This document shows, piece after piece, positions 21,643 to 32,830 of a DNA stretch of 58,691 nucleotides. The position numbers and the translations under genes are program-made. The first letter of the stretch is position 1. Every line of letters starts with the position of its first letter. The stretch lies in contig BPQB01000126.1 in assembly GCA_019973155.2 (NCBI GenBank), positions 1 through 58,691 of the forward strand, written 5' to 3'. Source of the stretch: Phanerochaete sordida (taxonomy: Eukaryota; Basidiomycota; Agaricomycetes; Polyporales; Phanerochaetaceae). The notes under the pieces were generated by a model. It was given only the letters and a program-made list of their open reading frames with translations, did no database searches and was not told the DNA's origin.

Positions 21643-24600
21643 ATGGCTCCCAAGCAAACGCAAGACCCGGTTCGCGCTCCCAAGAGGAAGAAGGAGAAAG
21701 AGAAAGCGTTGCGACCGCCTTCCGAGGACGGCAAAGAGGTCTATATGGACCCCGATGATCCAGGTAAGACCGTAGACGTCTCCGCGTTCCGGGAATGAGG
21801 CGGTAACATCTGCCCGATAGCTGTGCGCGCCGCTCGCGCCCACGGATGCATTTGCGGCGTATGGATCCCGTCAAGGGTCAAGAAGACGCTGGATACTTGG
21901 GCACTCCTTCCTGAGGAGTACTCGACCAGGAGGCCCCGTCCGCGGAGCCACAAGAAGAAGCAAGAGGGCGAAGACCCGGCAGGGGGCGAGCATCGCATCC
22001 TGTATTTCGTGAATTTCTTCGCATCCTCGCCCATACCTGCGGACGTTCAGTCCGTAGGTCTCCCCGGGGACGTATGGGTCGCGCCGATGACAGTCCAGGT
22101 CTATGATGGAACCCGCTGGCTACATTGGGGGCCTGACGCCGCGCAGAACGGTGTGTTCGAACATCCCATGATTCCATGCTTCCTTGGGTGGAAGGTCGAG
22201 GAGCACAGACTCGGCTATGCAGGGACGGCGGATACCGTATCTGACTGGGAAGACTTGTGGGATCGCGATTGCACCTTGGGGACCTTTGTGCGTATGAAGA
22301 TGGGCTTCGAGTCACGCATCCACCCCGATGCCGTCGCGAAAGCCCTCGCTCGCGCGAAGGAGCTGGTCTCCACGACGGACGTTGTCACTGGTCTGCAAGT
22401 TGCTGTGCCATACAGAAGCCTGTCCCAAGAAGCCATCGCAGCCCTGCTATTTCCGCTTCATGACCCGTTGCTCCCCAGCTTTGTGGGCCCTACACCGCCG
22501 CCGTCGGACGAGACACCTGAGCCTAGGATTCATTCCACCGCTATGTCGTATCATCCGCCGCAGCCTCACGCCAGTTCATCAGTGTTAACGGCAAATAGTC
22601 CCGCGCCGTCGTTTGGCGAGTCGGCGTTGGCAACAATGCGCCCTCCTATGCAGCCTCAAGCAGCTCCTGTACCTCTTTCCACATCATCTCCCGACGCCGA
22701 CGCGCCTTGCGGCCAATCTGCTTCAGCGGCGACGAATGCTGCAGTGACCGCACTCACTGCGCCTTTGTCTCCAACTCCGGATTCTGCCGCTCCGTTGCCG
22801 CTCGAGCAACCTGCACCCTCGTCTGCCGCGTCTAGGCCTCCTGGTACACCGACGGCGACACTGCCACCAGACGCGAGATTCAGCATGGGCGTAGACCTTA
22901 GCGACCTTCCGCCTGGCTTCAGTGAGGAGATGCTGAAGGACTTGCCAGACGCGGCCTTTCTTCGCTTCACCACAGGGCACACAGAGGTCCTTTCGCCATA
23001 CATGCACGACTCAAAGGTGCGATCCACAAGCTTTCGATCGCGGCCAAGTCTGAAACACTGATTTCCTGCTCCACAGGATCCTGACGGACACATGGCTCGG
23101 ACAATGGGGCAGGGTCAGCATGGTTATCTGCAGCTGCCAGAGAGCGACCACGAGACCCACTTCCGCTCGTCGGATGCACCGTTCGTGATACTCAGACGCG
23201 AACAGTTCAGGGACAAAGGCAGTTCAGACATCGAAATCGCGGCTGCGATCGTGGAACATCTTCAAGTCGGGCAGGTGGTCGTCATGGATGATTGCGCCTA
23301 TCCGCACCTTCCTTGGGGCCTCGAGACGTTCGCGCACCTGTCGGGCGGTGCCGAGAGAAACGGGGAATATTATCTCGGGGGTGAGGTCGAGTGGCAGTGT
23401 ACGTCTTTAGAGATGCTCGAAGCCTGAGGCGAGGCTCACCACTCACACACGGTTTGATAGCTGCTGCAAAGCGCGTTCTATCCCGTGACAACGTGTACAA
23501 GGGGTTCACTGAGGTGGGAACCTGGCTCGATTTCACAAGGATGGCAAGCCCCCGCTTGCTCAGCGAGGTACCCGAGGGAGGGGACACCTCCTTCGAAGCA
23601 CCAGTGAATATTCCCCACCTGACGGTCTCGATGGATACCACAGGTAGCGCACCGTTCCTGAGGTATGTCGCCTCACGATCCTCACCGTTCGCGGGCTCAC
23701 ATTGCATCAGAGAGCTCCGCGACGACGTCAAGGCGGAAGACATGCTCTCACGCAGACTGCGTCACGCAAAGACGGTTCATGTGGACAACTGGAATAGCAG
23801 GAGCTGGGTGGTAGTCTCGAGCCCGGGATATCAGACGTACACGCACGTCGACGGCTCAGGACAGTGCACATTTGTCATCATGACCCACGGTCGCAAGTGG
23901 TGGGCAGTGCTGAAAATGAAGAGAGGATGCAATCATCCCAAGAAGGTCCGAACTGCGCGGCAAAAGATGAAGGAGGCGTTCGAGCACTATGTGCACATCG
24001 CCGACGCAGCCAACGACTACCAGAGGGCACCCGTAGAAATCCCCAACCTTGCGACGATCCACTTCGTCTTGCTGAAGCCAGGAATGATCTTGTTGGTATT
24101 TCCCTTGGATTTGTAGCGTGTAATCGCGGACGGCTGACCTAGTAATACCTAGGATCCAACCACCGGGCGTGTTCCATGAAGTTTACACACCCGTGTGCTC
24201 TATCGCGATAGGCGGACATTTCTTCACAGAAGAGACGCTGCACCTCACCCTGCAGTGCAGGCTCGCAATCCAACACTCGGGCGGGCGGGCGGCCAACACT
24301 TTTCATCCAAGCGCGAACCGGAGGTTGGCGCGGATGCTTCTTGCGCTAGTAGAACGAGGAGACACTGAGAGTACGTCGCCTCCTGGCTTTGCCTCACCGT
24401 GTGCTGACACCCGCTCAGTGAACCAGCGCGGCTTGATCTCTCTAGCTCGGATGCTCAAGCAGCGGAAATCCCACTTCTCCGTGGTCGACTTTGTCAAGGA
24501 CAAGATAACCGACGACGACCTGATGTACGACGACACGGAGTTCGAAATAAAACTCGCGTGTGATCTGGCCGACGCGATTCTGGCGCACAACAGTCTCAGC

Positions 24601-24762
24601 TGGGAAGAATTGAAGCTGCATGCGAGGGCCGCATACCCTTTTTTCCCGGGCGATGACGTTCTGCCATGGTACGAATGTGGGACGGCGATGGTCGCCTTTC
24701 CAGCGGGTCTGAAGGACATGATGATACACCATATAGAGGAATACAAGAAGAACCGCTTATAG
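21643..24762 (+). CDS. JmjC-domain protein, 937 aa
   Basis: Six exons (21643-21763, 21821-23016, 23077-23380, 23461-24091, 24153-24370, 24419-24762) sum to 2814 bases in frame. The N-terminus is basic (KRKKEKEKALRPP), followed by a segment with CICGVWIPSRVKK and VQVYDGTRWLHWG, then a long proline/alanine/serine-rich linker (about residues 260-400). The JmjC core is C-terminal: YQTYTHVDGSGQCTFVIM and PPGVFHEVYTPVCSIAIGGH, giving the expected H-x-D...H iron triad, with KWWAV between. JmjC enzymes are 2-oxoglutarate and Fe(II)-dependent oxygenases, often histone or protein demethylases; the target here is unknown. The intron at 24092 needs a GTTGGT donor, slightly weak but frame-consistent. Similar large JmjC genes are multicopy in Polyporales from memory, not checked. 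Confidence 0.75.
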
Positions 24763-25156
24763 TACGCCTCAGTTTCCTGATTTTTGCGTACCGCTTCAGC
24801 TCGTGTAGAGATCCTCTGCATTCAACGAAGGTGCCACGTGCAATGTCTCCCTGACAGACACGGAACACAGGGGGGCAAGGCGCACAAACTCTGCGTGCTT
24901 CTCCGACGCGATTCTACTGCGAAGGGGTCGAGCACCGCCCTCTTGGTTGAGTTGTCTCGAACCGCACTTTTGAGGCCTCGTACGATCCTATCCAGCGGAT
25001 CTCGGGTCCGAGTGTGGGCGTTCATGAAACAGCGAACTTAGGACCCGCGGGTATACCAAACACGAAGACAAGAGCGGTCTCCATGGATGGGGAGATCTCA
25101 CGCGCATGCAATTGTGCCGATATCGCTCTAACCCGCAATTCACCTTACACACACAA
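24763..25156. other. No gene seen
   Basis: Downstream of the JmjC stop; short frames only. Confidence 0.4.
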
Positions 25157-25690
25157 TTAGCCCTTGCATCGCACATTCAGCCACGAGGATACGCACCGTG
25201 ATGAACTGTCCAGGTGCGCCCCTTCGCCTGACAACCATTGCGTTTCTTCCAGAGCGAGCCGGGCGCGAGCTTGAAGCCCACTACGTGCTGTAGCAGGCGC
25301 ACGGCGAAGAACGCCATATCGTTCTTCAGGAGGTTGCGGCCGGGGCACTGCGCGATTGTCAACATGCGCTTAAAACATGAAATCGAGGAAGGACGTACAG
25401 AGTACGGCGTGGCTGGCAACATTGTGAACGCGAACCGGTTCTCCGCGAGGAGCTGGGCGGTGCGCGCCTCAAGCCAGTCCTCGGGCCAAAATTCCAGTAC
25501 AACAACGTTCCAGGGATCACGCCGCTGTTGAATGGGGGAGTTGCTTTAGAGGAGTGCAGGACGCGGCCTAGCGTAGTACTTTGGCGTGCATGCGGAGGCG
25601 GAAGATGCGTACAGAGCGCTGTCGGAGAGACGCAGGCTTTCCGGCGCGGGCGGGAGGAAACGCGCAGTATTGTTGAACGCTACGTATTGT
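25157..25690 (-). pseudogene. Dead CYP63-like P450, C-terminal half
   Basis: Minus-strand blocks line up in order with the intact P450s. NNTARFLPPAPESLRLSDSA aligns with NETMRLFPPVPMNLRLSDSN. TPKYYARPRP aligns with TPKYYVPPRT, WPEDWLEARTAQLLAENRF with RPERWLEPETAQLLAENPF, and CPGRNLLKNDMAFFAVRLLQ with CLGQNFAYNEMSFFAVRLLQ. The ETxR helix motif is lost (NNTAR), the AGPRL part of the heme loop is replaced, and frames shift between blocks. The N-terminal half is absent. It is a relic of the family represented at 43950 and 49431. Confidence 0.75.
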
Positions 25691-25699
25691 GCTACGCGT

Positions 25700-26560
25700 A
25701 CTACGGAATGGTGAGTGTTCTGGGAGCAACGGGGCGATTGACGACGTACGGTGTATCAGATCCTTCGTATCATGCATGAAGGTCGGTCGTTAGGCCCGTT
25801 TACTTGTAGAATCTCGGCCTACAGCTCTGCCGCCACAAATGTAGTACCAGTAGGGGCATCATAGCCACATCTGCGAGGTCTTATGGTGTAGGATTTCTGA
25901 AAGCTGCCACGGCCTGCGGATGTGTGCGACGCGTAACCTGCATCAGACCTCCTGCGTACGAAATACGATCAGCTTGCACTATTCCACGAGGAGCGGACTA
26001 CACATACCTCGACTGTCCACGTAAGCATTTCAAGCGAATCCTCGCTGGTAGTCCCTTGTAGTGCCATTTTTGCGTGCCCGAAGACGAGAGACATGCCTTG
26101 CAGCGTCTCGAGAGATATGAGTAGAAAGCTCGCGAGAGCTGTCGGTACGTTGGGCTCTACACGCACTAGGCAAGGTCAGTCGCGCAGTCGAAAAACAAAA
26201 TAAGGGACTTACAGTAGTTAGGATCCTTCCCATGAACAACAGGCCGCCAAACCCGTGGCCGTACGCAGCAAAGTCTCCTCCGGCAACTCCAATTTGAACA
26301 CGCTGCCAACGCGTCCGACTGTAACAGTCGGCGCTTCGTACGTTCGACGTTGTCCAGCGAAAGGCGTCGTTTCGTTTCTTCTGCTAGAGAGATGAAAACA
26401 AGGCCCAGCGTATGGATGGAGTCGCGATCAAGAGACGACGCGATGTTCAGAGCGTCGGGCTGCGCGGCGCTCTGAAATTGATGCGCCCTTCCATAAGTAG
26501 ACAGGAGCGCTTTGAGGCTACGGAGGCTTCCGCTGCCGTTCGTCCATTCCACCACCATCT
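25700..26560 (-). CDS. Gene G, left copy (unrecognised family)
   Basis: The first exon opens at ATG 26558: WTNGSGSLRSLKALLSTYGR, AHQFQSAAQPDALNIASSLD, SIHTLGLVF. After a probable intron (donor CTGTAAGTCC, acceptor TTGCCTAG near 26170) it continues RVEPNVPTALASFLLISLE, GMSLVFGHAKMALQGTTSED and SLEMLTWTVEV. The right copy (57922) keeps the same junction and RVEP start. Helical, alanine-rich N-terminal repeats faintly recall PCI or COP9-type proteins, but I would not name it. The middle (26200-26390) is poorly resolved and may carry frame damage. It forms the outer edge of the left arm of the inverted duplication. The 3' end is uncertain. Confidence 0.35.
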
Positions 26561-27310
26561 CACGCTCTCCTCTTGCTGGGACCGACCCTATGTCTCGGAG
26601 ACATCTCTACACACCTTCGAATTCTATACCCAACGGCGCACTCTGCAAATGCTCTGAACTATCACCACTTTGAACTGCGCGACCATCCTGATGTCTCGGC
26701 GCGCTGGACTTCGGTCTGGCTCGGTTGCAGAGCCCACTTCGACGTAGGCGCACCGTAGATGGAGATGGAGAGTGGGTCCTTGTATAGGCCGGACCCTTAG
26801 ATGTTGACCCTGAAGTCTTCGCAGGACTGCCTCTGCATCTGAACGCCGCGACTTAGGTATGCACTCCGCGTCGCCGCACGGAGCCTCGACGCTATATGCC
26901 GTCGGCGACAGCCCATGTCACTTGATGAAGATTCGAGCGGGTGATAGGGAGACCGTCTCCGTGTATACGCGTCATGATTGCTCTACTTCTGTGTTGTTGG
27001 CTGCGCCTGCGAGGAGAGGTGCGCTACACGACTCTCGATGCACTCGCGTACTGTACTGACGCTGCGAAGGGGATTCTCAACAGGAGCTCAGTCTTCATCA
27101 CCGTCCGCCTCGAAACGTCTCGATGGTAGCTCACCTTACTACGCCTCGTCGCTTCGACGAACAATACAACAACGTATGGGTGTATACGCCGTCTATCCCC
27201 TTCGTGCACGTCCTGTCTGCGATGTTTGGGGCAAACGGGACGCTCCTTAAGTTTTCTCGAGGTGCGCACTATGCGCTATGTTATATTCTAGTCCTGACAT
27301 TGTGTGATAG
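26561..27310 (+). pseudogene. Degenerate membrane-protein-like gene, left copy
   Basis: Aligned with 57190-57900 (minus). The right copy reads better: LLRLVELMNNPTPFAMEIIY, PLRARLVCDVWGERDALYAF and YVVRYIIALTLCD, a plausible membrane-associated stretch. Here the matching piece is VYPLRARPVCDVWGKRDAP, then a stop. Upstream blocks SASPHGASTLYAVGDSP and RLRGEVRYTTLDA also match the right copy (SASPRGASTLYAVNDSH and RLRGEVRYMPLDA). Frames do not run continuously in either copy without unverified introns. I do not recognise the family. Confidence 0.35.
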
Positions 27311-27339
27311 GCACATGTGATATACCCTCCACAGGCGCA

Positions 27340-28385
27340 TACTGAGAACCCGACTGCGAAGATAGAGAATAGAAATTAAGGCGCGTGTTGGTTTCACTCC
27401 CGAGCCTCACAGCCCGGGAGCTACTCGTCCCGAAGACCACGTAGAGGTCCGCGCCAGGACGACTCCAGAGGAGCCGCCCTTCCTTCGGGTACGCACCTTG
27501 TTCCTCTCGGGGCTGTCGAGCGTTAGTAAAACGGAGAAGAAGTAGGAAGGAAGAAGAAAATCCGTCGGAAGGGGCCACCTCCCGACATTGCACGCTCCGG
27601 CCCAATGAGCTCACGGAGCGAGGCCCTGAGGAGCCGGCGGACGTAAACGCCTTCCCCCAGGACCGAATATCCCTCCCCCAATTGACCTGCCCGCCCAGGT
27701 TGTGCTCGGCGCAGAAGACGGTGCTAAACGTCTCCTTGCCGGCGATGTCGCGCGTGAAACGGCTGGCTCTGGCCTCCGGCCAGCCGTCGGCGACCTGGCC
27801 GGTGCGACGCCGAAGCTGCTCGCACCGCCAGAAGGCACGAAGGCGCGCGGAATCGGCCGCCGCCTTCGCCCTCCGATGGGACGATACCACCGTCCCATCG
27901 TTGCACGTCCGACCTTGCAGACGAGCCCCCGGCCCCCGGTCTGAGTGGTCTAGATGTCCCTCAGGCCGCGGCCGACGACGGTGGTGACGGAAAACATCGC
28001 TGCTTCCGACGGGATCCACCTGGTGGGTTGGGTGGAACTGCCGTTGCCAGCGAGAACCGATCCAGTGAACTGATATCGGGCGGTCAAGCTCCGGGACACT
28101 GTTGTGCAGGCATGAGGCGCAGGCGTGCGACGCCCAACGCCCTGGCCTGTTACCGCATGGTGGCGACTCGGCGTGGTCGACGAGCCCCCGCGGCGTCCGA
28201 CAAGCGGGGAGTCGGCCCCGCCCTCGGCGAGAAACAGGGTTTACCGGCGGCCGTGACGTCCCTCGTCCGCACGGGCCCTGCAACTCTGAAGCAACCGGTG
28301 CTCCCTAGTCCCTGCATGCTGTGGTCAGCGGTAGTCAGGAGGTTGAAATGATCGTGCTCACCATGTCCGACGTCGAGCTTGAGGA
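27340..28385 (-). ncRNA. Candidate structured, spliced RNA, left copy
   Basis: A GC-rich ~1 kb segment also present at 56101-57140 on the plus strand. Sense is taken as minus because splice-like signals lie in that direction: GTGAGC donor at 28361, CCACAG acceptor at 28319, and TACTAAC plus a CGACAG acceptor near 27512. A 331-codon frame spans it, but the copies differ by 1-base indels and substitutions fall at all codon positions, so protein coding is not supported. Hairpins visible: GATGGGAC/GTCCCATC, CCGGCCAG/CTGGCCGG, and a 12-pair stem (arms 27838-27850 and 27857-27868). The last has an A-U pair where the right copy has G-C. It resembles no RNA family I know. Coding or decayed-gene explanations remain possible. 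Confidence 0.35.
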
Positions 28386-28938
28386 GAGTTCCTAGAGGCC
28401 TTGAGGAGGCTTGAGTTGCGGGGCGAGTGAGAGGCCAACCCCTGGACGGCGAGGATATTTATATGTTTTCTGGGGCCGAATCGGTGCGTCACGTTGTCTT
28501 GTTGAGCGGTATTCAACAAGGACTCACGTTATGTTTGTCCGTATTGACGCCCTGTTTGTTCGCCGCACTCGCGGTAGCCCACCGATGTCTGGTCAGCCTC
28601 TATTGGGAGCTCGCTGTTGTAACACTCCCGATGTTCATGAATTTATTCCAGTCCGTTCCATGAGGCCCGCGGCAGTCTTGGCAATATTGGACTCGGAAAG
28701 CATTCTGAACCCGTCCGCGCTAGTACGAACTTCCGGCGGTCTGGTACCTACGCACGATTATTCTCTCTATCTGCCACGACATACATGTACCACACTTGGG
28801 GCCCGCTGTTTCTCGACAGTCATTCTACGCGCTATCCCAGACGGCGTCGACGCGCTCACGTGAGGAGCACAGCCTCGGAGTCGATGAGCTCGCGCCGCGC
28901 GCGTGTCTCGGCGCTGTACCTCTTGCCTTCACGCCGTC
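28386..28938 (+). promoter_or_regulatory. Upstream region of F-box copy 4, TATA element and conserved block
   Basis: A TATA-like TATTTATAT lies at 28456-28464 and is conserved in the right arm (56015-56023). It may drive a transcript beginning near MFSGAESVRHVVLL, whose frame is broken in the right copy by a 7-base insertion. The last ~150 bases before the F-box ATG (28770-28930) differ from the right copy at only a few positions, closer than the exons that follow. This points to a promoter under constraint or to gene conversion. Confidence 0.45.
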
Positions 28939-30083
28939 ATGACCTTCCTCGACTTGCCCAACGAGCTCCTACCTTTCATCAAAGATGGCCTTGGCTGCGA
29001 TCTTGCCGCGCACGTCTGCTACTTCAAGCTTTGCGCGCGCACGCAGGCCTGCTACGACGACATCAGCGCGCCGCCCGCCTTTTGGAAGCGGCTCGTTCGT
29101 GCGAACGGGCTCGGCCTGTCCAAGCTCGAGACAGACACTAGTGAACGCTGGAAAGCGATTGCTATGCGATGCGGAGAGCACGCGCAGAGGTGCGAGCACC
29201 CTGCTTGCGGGGAGCGGAGGCTAGAAGAAAACAGTGCGTCTATTTAGATATAGCTCACGCTTTGCGTACTGATGACTGCTTAGGGCTACTCGTGCAGAAG
29301 GCAGAGGCCGAGTGGCGAGAATGGGACATCCTTGAAGCTGTTCCCGACTGTCTCCCCGTGAGCTGGCGCCGCTGTACCGCGCTGAATACTGCAGTACCAT
29401 CTTCTCCCACATCGACTTCACCGACGAGTTCCCATCACCGTTGGACAGGGAAGAACAGCGTGCGACAGCAATCACGAGATGTGCTTTTCTGAGACCAGAG
29501 GTTGCACGGCAGTGGCGCGTATCCGATGTGATGAACAACCATCCTATCGCCCTCAGAAGCTTCGCGTCCTTCCTGCCCGTCAACGGTATGAACCTGGTGA
29601 ATCCACGGCCGTTCGAGATCGATGGTACGAGCGAGAAGTTCCTCGAGACATACAGCCCGGGTGGCATCACGGTACACGACTTCCTCATCATGTTGTCCGA
29701 ATAGTACGCAGCCATTCATCCTGCCCGAATACCCAGAAGTTCACTCTGTCGTAGCCTTGGCAGGGCGATGACCTGCTTCGAGCTGTACGAACTCACAAAT
29801 CTGCCACTTGTGGTGATACCTTCGACCTGGACACGCGACGACACCTTGTCCGCGGCAGATTGGTCCGGGTCACGCTTTCAGCTGATGTGAGTACGCATAC
29901 GGATGGATACACTGTCACGGCTGAACATACGACCTCTCCTTCAGGAAGTGGAGAGGTATTCATTTGGCAGGGCATGATAACTATGGCGCATATTTCGAGT
30001 CGGATTTCGAGCCCAAGCAGTTACCAGAGGATCCTAAGGAGCATGAGCGCATGTACTCTTCACAGCAGCACCAGCCGATGTAA
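28939..30083 (+). pseudogene. F-box-like protein, copy 4 (frameshifted)
   Basis: Exon 1 (28939-29233) reads MTFLDLPNELLPFIKDGLG, AAHVCYFKLCARTQACYDD and KRLVRANGLGLSKLE. The second exon (29284-29703) is 420 bases against 424 in copy 5. It loses frame between about 29345 and 29400, where CTCCCCGTGAGCTGGCG replaces a longer stretch, then recovers as CAFLRPEVARQWRVSD, NNHPIALRSFASFLP and GITVHDFLIMLSE. The third and fourth exons (LGRAMTCFELYEL, TWTRDDTLSA, then KWRGIHLAGHDNYGA and a TAA at 30081-30083) are sound. The single frameshift makes it a probable recent pseudogene unless the base calls are wrong. It is the inner edge of the left arm. Confidence 0.7.
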
Positions 30084-30233
30084 GGAATAGCTCATGCAAA
30101 ATATACAGGACGAGTGTTCGAAGTGATGGACGTGAGATACATATGTAAGGGTGTGGGTAATGCGACGAGGCAAACCAAGTCCATGAAAGTCCGTTCAAAG
30201 ATGCAAATAAATATTGGGAGAAGAATCAGATCG

Positions 30234-32462
30234 TCACACCCACCACGCAGATTCTCCCTCAGACTGCAGGCGCGCAGGGGGCGTAGGCAGCGGGCGCACC
30301 GTACGCAAACTCTGCGTAGCGATCGTCGGTCTGGTACCCATGTACTCCGGGCTATTGTACCGTGGCGCGAGGCCGAATCGAGGCGGCGCGCTGATATCTA
30401 GCACGTCGTCCGCCGGGCGCGGTGGGCGCGGAGGCGCTGGTAGGCGGCGTATTGGAGCTGGCAGTGGCGTAGGTAGTTTGCGTACTGGAGCAGATGCAGG
30501 GGCAGGAAGTGTACTAGCTGGGGTGCGTGGAAGAGTGGGAAACTGACGAGTTGGAGTGGATAATGATGCGGGGCGACGCAGCGCTGGAGTGAGAAGCGGT
30601 GTGGGACGTCGCCGCACTGGACTGGGCAGCGGTGTAGAAGTGCGACGCATGGTAGGGTTCGTGGGAAAGCTGGAGGGAGGAGGCCGTCGAGCCCGCTCGC
30701 CAGGTACTGCCGGCGTCCTCACGTTCTCCCTAGATGCTCCCGCCGATCTCATGCTATCCATACTGACAGCCTTGCGCCTTTCAGTCGGCTCCTGCCAGTC
30801 GGGATGCCCGGTGACAGTGCTCCCGCCAAGCTCGTCATCCGACTCGCCGTCTTCGTCGTCTTCGTCGCGAGGTTGCCCGGGGGACGGGATCTGGACGGAC
30901 ATTCGCTGGGCGTAATCTTTGCGCTTGATGAGCTTGCTCGTGCGCAATGCGCGAGCATCCTCGATCTTACGCGCGCGACGCGCCGTGCAGCGCATGTATA
31001 GCAGAGTGGAGAGGAGACCGACCAAGATCCCAAGGATGACGCTGCCCGCGATGGAGATCGCTGCGGCCCAGATCTGGACCTTGACGGTGTGTGAGTCGCT
31101 GTGGTGCCCGTCACTGGACGAGTCCGACGCAGCTTCGATCATGTGCATTTTGCGACCGACACCATTGCTCTTGTTCTTGCTCTTGACATCATCCGTGTCC
31201 AAGCAAGCGGTGCTCCCGTTCCCGGTGTGCAATGGTCCTATTGACCATCGCATCCCAGAGGAGTCAGCGAGAGAAACGAAGAATGAGCTGCCCCAAGACT
31301 GAGCCAAATCGAGCGTCAGCGCGAAAGCGATGCCCAGGAAACCGAACGTATCACTCACCAGGGAGATGGTATCGTTTATGGGCCCCATCGTGTCCGACGT
31401 CTTGATTAACGGCGCTCGGAGCGTGGGTGAGATCTTGGGATGACATTCAGCCGAGTCCTCAAGGCACCACAGGCACTACGTACCGTCAGCGTGTACGGTG
31501 GTGTGCCGTTCGTCGGCAGCACAGAGATATCTGCGCACTGGATAGCCTCTGTCAGCCGAACCCTGCCGAACAGAGCGCAGCTAGGCATACCTGGCCGACC
31601 GTGCTCGTCTTGCTGAGGGGTCCAGTTGAGGTCTCTGCCGCCACACCGAGAGCCTGGTTCACATGCGAGTCTGACAGAATTGTACAGTTCGGCGTCCCGG
31701 TGACCGTAGAGCTGGATGTCGGATACACAGTGTAGATGTCCTGGCAACCGCCGGTGTTGTTCGCTGCATCGAACTGCGGCGAAACGTGAGCAACAAATAA
31801 CAGCGGCTGAGTATACTCACCATGCAAACTTGGTATTCTGTGAAGGGCGCAAATGGCACAGGCCAGTCCTGGAATATTTCCAAAGCACGGCGAATTAGGT
31901 GGAGCAGAGAGATCGTAATGGATCTCACTCACGAAGCTGGGACCACTACCTGCTGGAATATCCAACGGAACGTCGGACTCCCTGCGATGCAAGCCTCAGC
32001 ATTGGCGAAGCCTGAGACAAAACCGCGGTTAAAGCCAATGACATACGATGAGAAGACGCGCAGAAAGAATGGCGCCACAAGTTCGGTCCTGGAAGTAGCT
32101 TCAGACGTGCGGCATTGAATTCTGCATACCGACACGCACCCTGATTCTTCCTTCTGTCTTCCCCATGTAATGTGTAGCGTGTCGCATTGTGCTGCATCGC
32201 GCGACAGGCCTGAGTAAAAGCGCAATACATGTGATGTGATCTCCTCACCTGTGATCGGCACTTTTGGTGTCAAGTCGAATGAGAAGCTCTGTCGAAGCAA
32301 GAGATGTCAGCTCAGACGAGGCTGGACGAGTGTGCCACGTACCTGGGAGACCAAAGGGTCGTTTCCCGCTGCCGCGAAGCTCGCAAAGAGCACTAAGCAT
32401 ATGAAAGTCAATGTTAAATGAGCGCACGTCCAGGTGACAGCTTTATGGCGTCCAGCGCGCAT
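30234..32462 (-). CDS. Single-pass membrane protein with proline-rich tail, gene X
   Basis: It starts at 32462 (MRAGRHKAVTWTCAH) with a signal-peptide helix FICLVLFASFAAAG. Extracellular pieces follow in order: SFSFDLTPKVPITG, AQCDTLHITWG, DVPLDIPAGSGPSF, DWPVPFAPFTEYQVCM, FDAANNTGGCQDIYTVY and DISVLPTNGTPPYTLT. A membrane helix IWAAAISIAGSVILGILVGL is followed by basic MRCTARRARK and a 200-residue cytoplasmic tail rich in proline, serine and TPLP repeats, ending WWV. Repeated CxxLxISWxxGxPPY-type modules are common in basidiomycete surface proteins of unknown role. The junction upstream of the DVPLDIP exon is not fully resolved. Tandem paralogue Y lies directly upstream on the same strand. 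Confidence 0.7.
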
Positions 32463-32830
32463 TTCCGAAGAGTGCCTCGAGTCTCAAGCCACGACGCGAG
32501 GAGCGGAATGGGGATAGATGGTGGCAGGTCGCATGCAAGGGATGATACCAGCGAGGCTGAGCCTTGTGAGAGGACAGAGGGGGCGGTGCCGAAGCTTCCC
32601 GACGGAGGATGATATCTTGTCGCCGACTGTTGATCACGTCGACCGATACCGACCGGCGACTTCTATCGCTTCCTCGGGGCGGAGCGACGCTTACAGTTCA
32701 GATGCCAGGTTCTCTACATACATGCTAATGCCATACATGGCCGAAACGACCCATTCCTTGTGCCGTTCTATTTCATTATCACCAACCTAAAACTGCGCCG
32801 TCCTGATATTCGTTCGCCTCCGGGCTCTTG
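32463..32830. other. Short intergenic gap between tandem genes X and Y
   Basis: Likely promoter of gene X (minus strand) and terminator of gene Y. No separate feature seen. Confidence 0.4.

Larger units (their letters stand above)
26150..30090. repeat. Left arm of a ~4 kb inverted duplication
   Basis: Gene G (minus), membrane-like relic (plus), RNA candidate (minus), TATA block and F-box copy 4 (plus) appear here in exactly the reverse order and orientation of 54365-58340. Mirror coordinates sum to 84452 at the F-box start and 84480 at the gene G start, so only about 30 bases of net length difference have built up over 4 kb. Confidence 0.85.

Noticed and set aside
27288..28283. 331-codon minus-strand open frame
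   Set aside because: It is broken by indels in the mirror copy, substitutions ignore codon position, and no protein family is recognised. The length is explained by high GC.
27340..28385. Identity as rRNA, group I or II intron, RNase P RNA or telomerase RNA
   Set aside because: I looked by eye for the usual core motifs (group I P7 and J8/7 elements, domain V, RNase P CR-I/CR-V, a telomere-template CTAACCC) and did not find them. A covariance-model search would be needed to exclude them.
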